Positions 12,424 through 24,532 of a stretch of DNA of 64,000 bases are shown in pieces; the first letter of the stretch is position 1; every line of letters starts with the position of its first letter. The notes under the pieces were generated by a model, which was not told where the DNA came from, ran no database searches, and worked only from the letters and a program-made list of their open reading frames with translations. Source of the DNA: Strix aluco (lineage: Eukaryota > Chordata > Aves > Strigiformes > Strigidae); the NCBI RefSeq assembly GCF_031877795.1, contig NC_133971.1, positions 48,847,642-48,911,641 of the forward strand, written 5' to 3'. The translations under genes were made by a program, and so were the position numbers.

Positions 12424-13689
12424 AAGGAAGGAATAACTTTAATCCTTTAATACAAATGTTCCCTTTGCCTAAATCTAAATATACTTAATGTGGGTACTGT
12501 GTGAGTGCTCTTGATAGCACTGACAGATTGATAATGGCATGTGATGGCATAGTGCTGCTTCATATTTTGAGGAAAAATGTAACGTATGTGTCCTGTATTT
12601 GTTAATCCTGTGAAGTCATATAAAGTCTGAGTCTGAATAAGCAATGGGGTCTTACTTCAACAAAGTAATTATATGCAGTTGCTTTATAGCACATTGGTAT
12701 AGTAGCTAAGTGTACATGAATTTTAATTAACTATCAGAAAAAGTTAATTAAGCATGCATTAATTTTTTTAGCAATGCCTGCTGCAAAAAAATGGCCTCAT
12801 AGCCTTTGATTTCTTTGATGTTCTTAAAAGTGCACTCTAGGCATTTATTTCCACTGCTCTAAGTTTATTGGAATTTTTCACTCCCTGAAAGTATTGATTC
12901 CTTATCACTGCTTAAATAAACTTGTTATGTAACTGAAACCTTTTATTTCACCATGGTTCATGACTTGTTAGAGGTGACTTACTGGTCTGTTTGATATTCT
13001 TTAAAAAGTTTCATGCATTTCCTATTATGCTTGCATTGAAAAAAGGAAAAAAATACACATGGTTAGGTGACAGACATGACTTCAGTGAATTTTATTATTC
13101 CAGGTTCTTAAGTGGTGTATCAAAGACAAATATTTTAAAACACTATTAGAACTTCTAATGACTCCTAAATCAGAGCAACATTTTTTCTGAATTTACTTAT
13201 TTTCAGTATAGTTAAATGCATAAAGTGGGTTTACAAGTGTCTTTGAGAACCTACATGTCAAAATTACATGGATAAAGAAAGTGGTTCAGCAGAATTTAGA
13301 AGGAGCTAAATTTGTGCATCATCAGGAGACAGAAAGAAAAGGGCTGAGCAGATGAAACAAAAATGAGATCCATTCACATTCATGTTAAATTTGGCAGCAA
13401 CTAAAAGCCAGGTTGTACCACTAATTATTTTCCTTCATCAGGAGAGGTGGCGTCACTGTGTGACTGGAAGGACTCTTGTAGGATTTCAGGAGGGAGTTAC
13501 TGTATACTGGTTTGGTATGTGTATGTAATGAGCTACTGTGAAGGAGAGTAAGTTTCATCTAGTCTATGGGGATCTCTGTTACTTGTGGATGGTGCAGCGG
13601 TGATAACAAGATTCTAGTTATCTAGCTCCTTCTCCAAATGGTGGTGAAAAGGTGCAGTATTATCATCTTATACTTTGCGGTCATTTTTT

Positions 13690-14655
13690 CACAGAATCAC
13701 AGAATCGTCTAGGTTGGAAAAGACCTTGAAGATCATCCAGTCCAGCCATCAACCCAACATTAACAGTTCCTGACTACACCACATCCCTCAGCACTAAGTT
13801 GACCCTACTCTTAAACACCTCCAGGGATGGGGACTCCACCACCTCCCTGGGCAGCCCATTCCAAAGCCTAACAATCCCTTCTGGAAAGAAATGCTTCCTA
13901 ATAGCCAGTCTAAACCTTCCCTGGCGCAACCTGAGGCCATTACCTCTTGTCCTATCACTTAGTACTTGGTTAAAGAGACTCATCCCCAGCTCTCTGCAAC
14001 CTCCTTTCAGGTAGTTGTAGAGGGCAATGAGGTCTCCCCTCAGCCTCCTCCAGACTAAACAACCCCAGTTCCCTCAGCCGCTCCTCGTACGACCTGTGCT
14101 CCAGACCCTTCACCAGCTTCAATGCCCTTCTCTGGACACGCTCGAGTCATTCAATGTCCTTTTTGTAGTGAGGGGCCCAAAACTGAACCCAGGAATCGAG
14201 GCGCGGCCTCACCAGTGCCGAGTACAGGGGTAAGATCCCTTCCCTGTCCCTGCTGGCCACGCCATTTCTGATCCAAGCCAGGATGCCATTGGCCTTCTTG
14301 GCCACCTGGGCACACTGCTGGCCTATGTTCAGCCGGCTGTCAATCAATACCCCCAGGTCCGTCTCTGACTGGCAGCTCTCCAGCCACTCCTTCCCAAGCC
14401 TGTAGCGCTGCTGGGGGTTGTTGTGGCCCAAGTGCAGCACCCGGCATTTGCCCTTATTAAAACTCCTACAGTTGGCCTTAGCCCATCGCTCCAGCCTGTC
14501 CAGGTCTCTCTGCAGAGCCTCCCTACCCTCGAGCAGATCAACACTCCCACCCAACTTGGTGTCTTCTGCAAACTTACTGAGGGTGCACTCGATCCCCTCG
14601 TCTAGACCGTCAGTAAAGATGTTAAACAGGAGTGGCTCCTGTAGGGGGCCACTGT
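13690..14655 (-). mobile_element. CR1 LINE, young-looking 5'-truncated copy
   Basis: The minus strand carries the 3' part of CR1 ORF2 and the 3' UTR, ending at 13690 in the bird CR1 octamer tail. Translation gives the region after the polymerase core (for example [20 protein letters not shown] and LRDRE-like blocks) and the ORF2 C-terminus ([18 protein letters not shown]). The frame is broken by a TGA at 14147-14149 and by a 5-nt deletion near 14050 relative to the 55608 copy. The element stops near 14655, so it is a dead fragment. From about 14020 to 14600 it differs from the 55608 copy by only about 3%. Confidence 0.93.
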
Positions 14656-14800
14656 AGGCATTTTTTGTTTAGCTGTGTGAAGTGGAATGCCCGCTTCCTA
14701 TCAGAACATAATTGTCAATGACCGCTCTCACAGTCTGGCAGGGTTAGGGTTCTCAGGTGCAGTTGGAGTATGATTGCCGTGTCATCTCACTGTTGCTTAT
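14656..14800. other. Single-copy spacer between two CR1 copies
   Basis: About 145 bp with no recognised element between the broken 5' end of one CR1 and the 3' tail of the next. Confidence 0.5.
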
Positions 14801-15599
14801 ATCACAGAATCACAGAATGGGTGAGGTTGGCAGGGATCTCTTGAGATCATATAGTCCAGACTGCTGCTCAGGCAGGGTCAGCTATAGCAGGTTGTCCAGG
14901 ACCATGTCCAGCTGGGTTTTGAATATCTCCAAGGATGGAGACTCCACAACCAGTCTGAGAACCTCTTCCAGTGTTTGACCAGTAGAAAAGTGTTTTCCTG
15001 TGTTCAGATGGAGTTTCATGTGTTTTAGTTATGACCATTGTCTCTTGCCCTGATAGTGGGTGCTGCTGAGAAGAGTCTGGCTTCTTTGTCTTCATCCTAT
15101 CAGGCGTTTATACACATGGATAAGATCTTCCTGACCATTCCCTTTTCCAGGCAGAAGAGTTCCAGCTCTCAGCCTCTCCTACAAAAAAAGCTCCAGTCCC
15201 TTAGTCATCTTTGGCCATGTGCTGGACATGCTCTGGTAAGTTTGTCTGTATTGTACTGGGAAGCCCAGGGCTGGACCCAACACTCCAGATGTGGCCTCAC
15301 CAGTGCTGACTAGAGAGGACTCCTGACCTCTCACTCCCTTAATCTCCAGGCAGTGTTCTTAATACAGGCCACGATGCTGTTGACTGCCTTTGTGGCAAGG
15401 GCAAGGACACTTTGCTGGCTTATGATTAGCTTGTTGTCTGCCAGGTACTTCTCTGCAGAGCTGTTTTGCAGCCATTTGGTACCAAAGCATGTACTGGTGC
15501 CTGGGGTTATTCTTCCCTGTATGCAGGACTTTGCATTTCCTTTTGTTGAAACTTCATGAGGTTCCTCTTAGCCCATTTCTCCAGCCTGTCAAGGTCCAT

Positions 15600-15950
15600 C
15601 TTGTTGAAGTCCAGTATTCCCTGATGAGGTTTTTCTAAGTATTCCACATAGAGAAAGGTTGAAAGTTTAATAGCTGGTTTTCTTATTTGAACATATCTGA
15701 TGTTAGACAAATTTTGATTTAGCAGAGTGATACAGCAGTGTACTGAAATCATGATAGAATCACAATATAGCAATTGCAATCTACAGTGCATGTTGGATCA
15801 CAATAGAAATGTGATTACCGGTTTCTGAGTGCTAACCATCACTACACCATGTGTCCTGAGTTGCTGGGAAGGAATGCATGGGTCGAACCCTGCCTAAGCC
15901 CGTTACTCTCTTCAGCGTTCCTTTGGTGCTTGTTCATTTATCGGTCACAC
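15600..15950. other. Unidentified insert within the old CR1
   Basis: CR1 similarity stops after a segment equal to 'AAGGTCC' near 15600 and resumes at 'CTCTGGATGG' near 15950, where the family normally continues directly. The roughly 350 bp between are AT-rich and match nothing I recognise. Edges are good to perhaps 15 bp. Confidence 0.5.
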
Positions 15951-16950
15951 CTCTGGATGGCAGCACAGCCATGTACCCACCACTCCTCCCAGTGTATCAT
16001 CTCTGAACTTGCTAAGGGTGCACTCTGTCCCAGCAGCCAGGTCACTAATGAAGAGGTTAAACAATATTGGCCCCCGTATCAACCCCTGAAGTACTCCACT
16101 AGCGACTTGCCTTCAACTGGACTTTGTCCCACTGGTCACAGCCCTCTGCACCTGGCTGTTCAGCCAGTTCTCACTCCTCATTGTTGGCTTATCTAAGTGG
16201 TACTTTATCAGTTTATCTAGGAGGCTGTTATGGGAGGCTGAGACGCTGTCAGAAGCCTTACCAGAGTTAGAGGTAAACAACATCCACTGCTCTCCCCTCA
16301 TCCACCAAGCTACTTACCTCACTGTAGAAGGCCGTAAGGTTGGTCAAGCATGCTTTCCCCTTCGTAGATCCATCTGACTACTCCCAATCCCCTTGTCCTT
16401 CATGTGTTTGAAAATGGTTTCCATGAGGATTTTTTCCACTACCTTCACAGGGATTGATGTGAGGTTGACTGACCTGTAGTTTCCTGGATCTTTCTGCCCT
16501 TCTTGCAGACTGAAGTGACATTTGCTTTCTTTCAGTCTTCAGAAATCTCTGTCACTATCCAGAGATAATCCAAACTGGCCTCACAATGGCATCAGCCAGC
16601 TCCCATGCATGAGTGCAACCCTGTGGACTTTTGAACATCCAGTTTGTTAAAGTGCTCCCTAACCTTGTCCTTCTCCACTTTGCAAGTGTCTTCCTTGCTC
16701 CATACTTCCCCCTCTGATTTCAAGGGCCTCAAAGGCTGGCTTTACTGCTAAAGACAGGTGCAAAGAAGGCATTGAACACTTCAGCCTTCCCTGTCCTCTG
16801 TCACCAGTTCCCCCACCCCATTCAGCAGCAGGCTCATGTTTTCCCTAGCTGTCTTTTTTGCTGTTTTTGTACTTGGAGAAGCCTTCCTTATTGCCCTCTA
16901 CATCCCTTACCAGATTAAACTCCAGGTCAGCCTTAGCCATCCCTACATGC

Positions 16951-17151
16951 TTAGACAGCAGCTCTGTATTCCTCCTGGGTCACCTGTCCCTGCTTCCATC
17001 TCTTGTACGTTTCTTTGGTTTTTTTAAGTCTGAGTTTTGTCAGGAGCTCCTGGCTCATCCATGCAGGCTTCCTGCCATCTCTGCTGATTTTCTGCTTGTT
17101 GGGATGGACCTTTGCTGAATTTGGAGGAGGTGATCCTTGAATATCAGCCAA
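16951..17151 (-). pseudogene. CR1 ORF2 remnant, endonuclease-RT linker
   Basis: The minus-strand translation holds RKPAWMSQELLTKLRLKK and YKRWKQGQVTQEEYR, the conserved CR1 block between the endonuclease and reverse transcriptase domains. It belongs to the 14801-19187 element and is open for only 66 codons. Confidence 0.85.
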
Positions 17152-17310
17152 CTCTGCTGGACTGGTTATCTCTTCATGGACACATCCTGTGGGATTCTTC
17201 CAAGCAGATCCCTGAAGAGGTTGAAGTCTGCTCTCTAGAAATGCAAGGCAATGGTCCTACTTTTTGCTCTGCTCTTTCTTCTTAGGATCCTGAACTCCAC
17301 CATCTCATGG

Positions 17311-17832
17311 TCATGTCAAGGCTGCCTCTCCCTTGTTCATAGGTGTCATATTCAGCAGAGCAACTTTCTGTGTGGGTTTCTCAATCACGTGTGGCAGGAA
17401 TTTGTCATCAATGTGCTCAGATCTCCTGGATTGCTTGAGCCCTGCTGTGTTGTCCTTCCAGCAGGTATCAGGATGGTTAAAGCTGCCCAGGAGGACCAAG
17501 GCCTGTGAATATAAGACTACTTACAGTTGTTTGAAGAAAGCCTCATCTACTTCTACCTGAGTGGGAGGTCTAGAGCAGATACTCACTACAAAGCACCTGT
17601 GTTGGTCTGCCTGCTGATCTTGACCCATACAGTCTAAACTGACTGACCTGTCCCAAGGCTGAGGTCCAGGCTTTTCAGCTGGTGTCTCACATAAAAGGCA
17701 ACTTGCCCTCCTTGCCCTTCTCAGGCTGTCCTTCCTAAAAAGCCCATATTCCTCCATCACAGCGTGCCAGTCATGTAAAATTTCCCACCATGTCTCCATG
17801 ATCCCAATGAGGTTGTAGCCCTGTAACTGCAC
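17311..17832 (-). pseudogene. CR1 ORF2 remnant, AP endonuclease
   Basis: Two minus-strand pieces match the CR1 apurinic-endonuclease domain: GYNLIGIMETWW (family LIGITETWW, catalytic Glu region) and GSFNHPDTCWKDNTAG (family GDFNHPD block, with the catalytic Asp replaced by Ser). The frames are separated by stops. The Asp-to-Ser change and the breaks show it is dead. Confidence 0.8.
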
Positions 17833-18229
17833 ACAAACTTCTCTCCTGCCAGCACTTCCAGCAGGTCAAGGGAGCTGATCCTTCCTCTCTGCTCAGCACT
17901 GGTGATGTTTGTTCCCATCCTGAGTTTAGAAGCATTTCAGAAAGTCACCCAAGTGAACCAATTCCCCAGTACAGGCTTAGGACCCTTCCCCATTCGGCTG
18001 TTCTGCAGGCACCTCCTTCTCATGCCTGTCCTCACTTCACCTCTGTTTTTTTGATTTCTATATTCCTTCTGTTCCCATCACCCTGAGGCTTGCCTACCCA
18101 ACTTCCTTACTTGTTTGCTGAGGAATCACTACCTTCCCTATAATTTCTAGTTTAAATCTCTCCCTAAGAATAGTTTGGCCAGTCTATTGACAGAGGTTAT
18201 TTCACCCCATTTGGTAAATGCATCCTATT

Positions 18230-18640
18230 TCTTTTTAGTAGCTGTTGACCCTCAAAGAGGATCCCATGGTTGTAGAAATCAAAATCCTGCTGCTGACACC
18301 AGCTGCACAACTAGCTGTTAACTTGCAGGGTCCATTGGTTCTTCTGAGACCCTTACCCCTCACCAGCAGGACTGACAAGAACACCACATGTTCCCTCGAC
18401 CGCCATCCCCAGAGCTCTGTAGTCATACTTGATTCTTCTCAGGCCACCCCAACAGTGTCACTGGTGCCTACACAGAAGCGCAGTAGAGGATAGTAGTCAG
18501 AGGGCCAGATGAGTCTTGGTTGCTTTTCCACAATACCCCAAATGTGGGTCCCCAGCAAGCAGCAAACTTTCCTAGAAGACAGACCATGGGGGGCCTTCAT
18601 CCCCTGCAGCAGGGAGTGTTTTACCGCTCTCACTTTGTGC
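18230..18640 (-). pseudogene. CR1 ORF1 remnant, esterase-like domain
   Basis: Minus-strand translation includes PSDYYPLLRFCVGTSDTVG, matching the SGNH-esterase-type block of bird CR1 ORF1 (family GTNDT), then YDYRALG and FYNHGILFEGQQLL-like pieces downstream in the element. The Asn of GTNDT has become Ser. ORF1 sequence is rarely kept in genomic copies because most are 5' truncated. Confidence 0.7.
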
Positions 18641-19187
18641 TTTTATCTAGTGGTCCTGAGTGGGTTATGCCAAGCCATCAGAGATGCTCCACTGGACAGT
18701 ACTCCCAGCTCCCAACTGATGAGAATGGGAATAATGAAGCTATGAAGATGTTGAACTTATTGTATAACTGCGAGTCACTGGGTGAGGCAGGAGCCTTCCT
18801 CCTGGTATGAGAGGTCACCACCTTCCAGCCTTCACTGTAATAGGAGTTCTGTCTTAGAAGCTTAATGGGCACAGGTTCTTTATGCCCCTCTGCTGCAGCT
18901 GAAGGCTGAGGGTCTCAGAAGAGATCCAGCTGACCTCTTTCTTATGCTCTTTGATGTTGTGCAGGGTGATCTCCCACAGCTCTTTCACTTTGTAGCACAG
19001 CTAGTGGACAACATGCCCCAGTGACAGGCTGCAGGCATTCCCTGCAGCCTGAGACTTGCAGAGGTGTGTCCTCCTTCTGAAGCTCCATCTGGATCTTAGG
19101 ATCTAATAGCAAAGGGATGGTTACTCCAGTGGTGCCTGAGAACTGTGCCCTGTGACCACCATTGCTGAGAGCAATGTAGATTAGTTA

Positions 19188-19545
19188 CAGTAGAATATCT
19201 CAAGTTGGAAGGGACCCGTGAGGGACATGAAATCCAACTCTCTGCTCCTCACAGGACTAACTAAGACTAGACTGGTACGACTAAGAGCGCTGTCCAGACA
19301 CTCCTTGAACTCTGACAGGCTTGATGCCGTGACTTCCCTGGGAGCCTGTTCCAGTGACTGACCACCATCTCAGTGAAGAACAACCTTTTCCTAATGCCCA
19401 ATCTGAACTTCCCCTGATGCAGTTTCATACCATTTCGTCGTGTCCTCTCGCTGGTCACCAGAGAGAGAAGATCAGCACCTCCCCTTCTGCTGCTGCCCTT
19501 AAGGAAGTTATAGACAGTTCTCCAAGCTGAACAAACCAATTAGCT
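19188..19545 (-). mobile_element. CR1 LINE 3' fragment, different subfamily
   Basis: The minus strand reads the last part of ORF2 (LLSLVTSERTRRNGMKLHQG, GIRKRLFFTEMVVSHWNRLP) and a short 3' end, starting at 19188 with a tail unlike the other copies (AGAATATCTCAAGTTGG on the + strand). It lies directly beyond the 5' end of the old CR1 with no spacer. The right edge is approximate. Confidence 0.8.
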
Positions 19546-22500
19546 CTTACGCTGAGTGAGTTTTCTGCTGGATGGACTTTTACCAGCTTCCTAGCTGCGG
19601 TAGGTGGGCTTATCAGACTGGAGGTAGAAGATGAAGCTGTGGAAGCTTGGCTTGGGAAAATTCAACCTACTGTAAAAGAGCATTGAGATACTTTTGATTT
19701 AGTAGTATTAAGTTATCCCCATTCAAAATGAATTAAAATTCATGACATGTATCTTTCTTGTGATACAGAAGATAATAATGTAATTACTGATGATGAAGTC
19801 ATATTAATGCTGTCATTCCTGGCCATTTGATCAAAAGCTGGCAGAAAGAACTCCTCAACAGAGGAGTTGGTCGTGGCAAAGTTATAGGATAGTACTGATA
19901 CAATAGGATAGTAGTGTTCTTAGTGTCAGTCAAAGGTTGCATTATGAAGGTGCTACATACTGTAGTTTGCCTGACAGTGTCTCAAGAGTGTCTGCATCAT
20001 CAGCATTTGCTGAGAAAGATACTCTAGTAGGTAGTATTCAGTATTTTGCAGATATGTCTAACAAAGCATATGCGAAGAGTGATTATGTTGAAGAAATTAA
20101 ATCTTAGGTCTGCCTTTTGGATTTTTGTGGAAGGACTTTGTCAGTGACACAGCTCCAGTTTGAGGCTGGGAAAGAGGGGAGTGCCTAGCAAGGAAACAAT
20201 GGGGAGTGGAGCTGTGTTTTTTTAAAAGAGTTGTCTTCAACTGTTACTGTTAATAGCAAAGTGGGTAGGTATATTGTTCTGTGTGTTGCAGTATAACTGA
20301 AGAAATCAGAAATTATTTGTATCTTCATGGATTTTTGGCCGATGGAACTGAATTTTATTTCTTGTAACTTTCTTCATTTATTACTTTTCAAAAAACATGA
20401 TGCATTTGCAGTTCTGTGGTACCCTTGTGTTGGCCTAGTAACTGCATGCATAGGTTTTTCAAAGTGTTGTCCAAATGTGGGGACAGAATTCCTTGAACTG
20501 GTGAATTGATGAGACTTTTGTAAGGTAGTTTCAACACAGATGAGCCTGATAAAATAGTTACAGGCCTTGTCACCTGTAAGTTGTATTTCTTCAAAAAATA
20601 ACTAGAAGTATTGGCAAAGATTTCTCATCTCCTTACTGTGAATGTAAAATAAGTGTTTATTCTTGACATTTAGTGATTTTTATATAAATCAGTTCAAATA
20701 TGCAAATAATTTAATACAGAAAGGTAGAAATGTAAATGTATTTCAGTTTCCTTAAGTGTAGGTATATAGGCAGATGAGAAGGTAAGAGAGACCTCGGTGT
20801 AAATCAGGTGTCTGACCCTGCTTTGGGGCTTTGTCAACCCCATAGCAAACATGAGTGACATGAAGAGCAGCTCTGTTGCCATCACTGTATTGTTTTTGAT
20901 ACTTGATTTAGGTGTTGATAGCCAGCTTGAATATCTGTATATTTGCATAGAGAGATCTGAAGCGGTGCCCTTAGCTAGAAGGTGAGTTAAGTTCTTAAGC
21001 AAGGAGGTGCTACTGGCCTGCCTGCCCTCAGACTTGAACTTCATTATACTTTACTGACCAGCAGAGAATCCAGCTGGAAGACCACAGAACAAATTCCGGT
21101 TGTGAGTTTTACAAATAAACACACGTGCATTGAGGGGAAAACATTCCTTAAAGGTTTTACAGGCTAATGCAGAATTTTTTAACAATAAATGCTTATTTTT
21201 GCAATGGCAAAGGTTATTCTACAAACTGTGAAAGTTTATTTCAGCATTAAGCAGCAGAGATATTTGTGCAGTAATATGTCAGCTCTTCTGGAGAGGCTAA
21301 GAAATTTGAATAGGGCTGGGAGTGTGGAAAGCAAGAGTACACAAGCTGAAAGTCTCTACCATTCAAGAATTACCTTTTTCCTTCATAGACACATACATTT
21401 TCTGAGTTTTTATTTCCAGTACAAGATTCTCAAGGAGTTTTAAAGAATGTTAGGAGGGACTCTTGAAATTATACACTTAATAGTAAAATGGATGTAGAAT
21501 TTACCAACTAAAGGGAAGTGTAACTTGTTTGAAATTGGTGAACTGAGATATATGTAATCTGTACCACATTTTAGGAAGAAAAGCTAAAGGTAAATGGAAA
21601 AATTACAAAGTGTTAGCTTTGAAGTTCAGTGCCTCTTATAATCTTAACAGACTTTTATTAATGTTGTGTTAAAGGATTGTAGTTTACACACTTAATTCTG
21701 TGGCTTCTATGGATTAGAATTATAAATATCGACCTAAACACTGGTCGGTGGGTTTCAGTTTATTTTGTTCTGCATTTAGCAGTTACTGTATCTGGAGTAG
21801 TTTCTCATGCCATTGTTTCTTTGCCCTGTATTAGCAGTAATGAGTGGTGCCACACTGTTAATGAAAAATTTTAGTGACTTGAATGTTACTTCTTTCTGCT
21901 GGGCTAAATTTCAAAGGCATTTATTCATTTCCTATTATATTGTGATCAGATTAATGAGTAGTGACCTTTTTAGGCCACTTATTTTGTGCTCGGCCAACTT
22001 CATTAGCATCCATTTTGATCTGCTGGCATTAAAAAGAAAAAAAAAAAGACTATTTCAGACTGGCCACATCCTTTTGACTATGGACAACTATAGGCTAGTA
22101 GGAGCACAACCAGAGATGAGAACTGCAGCAGAGAATAATCTTGTTAATTAAAACAACTCTAGTACCTTTGATCTGCTTCTTTTCTGTAATTACACCAAGT
22201 GCAACTTTGCCTTGGGGATGGTAGTGTATTGTAAGAGAAGCCAAAGATGCTTCAACGTTAATCAAACCTTCCCAATTTAATCATAAGAAATACTAAAAAT
22301 ACCAATGGCTCCTTTACAGGAATTGCTATTTTTATAAACATAACACAAAGCAAAAACCTAAAAAAATTATGTATTTTACTTTTCATGCTCTGATGGTTAC
22401 AAAAGAAAGTGAGAGCTGAAGAATGTTATCCATACACCCAAAAAAGTGTTGGTTTAAGCGCAGCCAGTTCTGTGATTTTTTTTCTTGTAATTTCTGAGGC

Positions 22501-24170
22501 TTGCATCTGAGATTGGCATAGGTGAATTTCACCTGGAATGTGGTGCTGTGAAACAGAACAGTAGTTACTTTTGAGGATAGCCAGCTCTGACATATCCCAG
22601 AGTTGTTTATGATATAAAAATACTGTAGAGCTTGTCTGAACATCCTGTGACTGTTGTACTCTTAGTTCACTAAGATTCTGCTTCAGTTATCCCATTTTTT
22701 TTCTTCTTTTGTTAGCCTACTTGAGTTTCATTTTTACAAAAACAAGCTTTCCTGTCACTTCAGATGCACCACTTAAACCTCCCTCCCTTCTTGAATCTGT
22801 ATGCCTAGAATTTCTTAGTGGTGTGGTTTTTTTTTTTTCCTCACTTCCCTGAGAATGAATTATCAGGGTGATCTGACTTCTTTCACCTCTACTTTTTTGG
22901 CTGCCTTTCATTTATGAGTATTTTTTTGTGTGTGTGTGTTCCATTTCAGTAGTGGAAGGTGGTTGTTGGAGGCTTGTCTCCTCCTTTTAGTGACCATATT
23001 TCATTCCACCATCTGATCTCCCATCCAGTACCTGTGTGTCACTTTCTCATTTTTTAAGTCAAATACTGTCTTCTGAGCACTGGATTCAGTTTTCTCTTAG
23101 CTATTTTATGGCTTTACAAGGATTGTAGTTTTGCTCCACAAGCTCTGCTGAAATGTTTTTTTGTCAAAGCCTATAATGTTTTCTGCTTGGAACAAATAAT
23201 CCAACCTCAAACTCCTAGATATGTCAGTCTCGTAGTTGCCTGTGGTGTGGAAGCATAGCTTTCCTTTGGCGTCTAAGACATAGTGCTCAGCTACATTTTT
23301 TTCTTCCATCTTCCTAAATATCATTTCTGAGTTACACCAGTGATACCTGTAATTTCTGGTAACAGGTTATTTTAAAATTCTTTTTCCTAGTTCCTAAAGC
23401 TATTAAACATCTATGTCAATATTGAAGACCTGCAAACTGTCTGTAACTCAAACTTGTCTTCTCATGAACGTTCAGCTTAGTCACCTAAAGGAGAATGTAC
23501 TTAATTTTTGTCTTGCTGGGCACTGTGTAAAGAAAACACACAAAATGAGTCCTGGAGGCCTTGTCCTATGGCTCTTCTGGCACAACAGTACTAGATGGTA
23601 GATGATTAATGTTGTAAAGTTAACTGGAATTTTTCTTAGCTAATGAGTAGCCAAATACTCACTGTGGCTGATCTTTATTTCTTTCTACATGTTTTTCTTA
23701 ATTGTTTCTACACTGACAATGAATAATACAATTTTCTGAGTTTTTTGTTTTTTGTTTTTGAAGTAGTGAATCAACTGTTAACCAAAAGGCTAGAGATTTT
23801 AGATAAAATCGAGTGTGTAAGCTCTAGGTTTTGGAAAAAGCACCTTAAAGGGCACACTTTTTCTATGAATTGACAATATCTACTTACACAACCTTACAAT
23901 GTTTGTTACAAAATATTTTCATTTTCTTATGGTGTCAGGGAATAGGCACTCTTCCCTATACTTCTGTTTAGTACCAGCATTTCAACATTTCTATTTATTT
24001 CAAAAGTCCAGTTTAATGACATTGAAAATAGGTGAATTGTGCACTAGAGAATAAATGGAGCAAATTGGAATGAATGTGAAATGTTCAGGAATTAATGTAT
24101 TTTGATGCTCATATCAGATAGTGGAAAGAAAATGCTCCTTACCTTAAATAAAACACCTACATTTTGTGGG
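19546..24170. other. Intron 1 stretch without recognised elements
   Basis: AT-rich intronic DNA with only short chance open frames and simple T/TG runs (for example near 22826 and 22928). Nothing supported as an exon or mobile element. Confidence 0.45.
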
Positions 24171-24532
24171 TGTAGTGGTTTAGCCTCTGCCGGGGTCTGA
24201 GACCACGCGGCCGCTGCCCCTCCCCCACAAAGGGAGTGAAATACAAAGCCCCAAGACTGAAATAAGGAAAGGTTTAATACAACAATGCAATAGCAACACA
24301 ACCAACAACAACAATAACAATAACAGTAATAGTGATAGCAATGAACAGAGAAAAATAGCTACCAAATACAGCAGTTTGAAGCACGATGTACAAAACCACG
24401 AGTGCACCGCGCTCCCGCGCCAGGAAAATGTGACCTGTCAGGATGTGACGTCGGCATGGTATCTGAATAACCCGGCTAGAGCTCCCCCCCACTGCTGGGG
24501 AAACTTAACCCTATCCTGGTTAAACCAGGACA
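24171..24532 (-). mobile_element. Solo ERV LTR (362 bp)
   Basis: Bounded by TGTAGTGG... and ...CCAGGACA. The ends are imperfect inverted repeats (12 of 15 match), as LTR ends are. On the minus strand it starts TGTCCTGGTTTAACC and carries ATTAAA at 24273-24278 as a likely poly(A) signal. GTGGG (24166-24170) and GTGGC (24533-24537) flank it, a 5-bp target duplication with one difference. No internal retroviral sequence adjoins, so it is a solo LTR left by recombination. An AAC/AAT-rich stretch occupies 24297-24340. Confidence 0.75.

Larger units (their letters stand above)
9415..13689. other. Intron 1 stretch without recognised elements
   Basis: AT-rich intronic DNA. Only small structures are seen: a 10-bp inverted repeat (10413-10422 with 10442-10451), a two-copy 20-bp tandem repeat (10621-10660) and a G17 run (12407-12423). 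No exon, CR1 or LTR was recognised. Confidence 0.5.
14801..19187 (-). mobile_element. Old, nearly full-length CR1 LINE
   Basis: The 3' octamer tail is at 14801 and CR1-like sequence can be followed on the minus strand for about 4.4 kb: 3' UTR, ORF2 polymerase region (about 14.9-16.9 kb), endonuclease region (about 17.3-17.8 kb) and an ORF1-like region (about 18.2-19.1 kb). Full-length bird CR1 is about 4.5 kb, whereas most copies are short 3' pieces, so this length is unusual. All frames are broken by many stops and indels, and divergence is clearly higher than in the 13690 and 55608 copies. About 350 bp near 15600-15950 looks inserted. No activity is possible. Confidence 0.85.
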
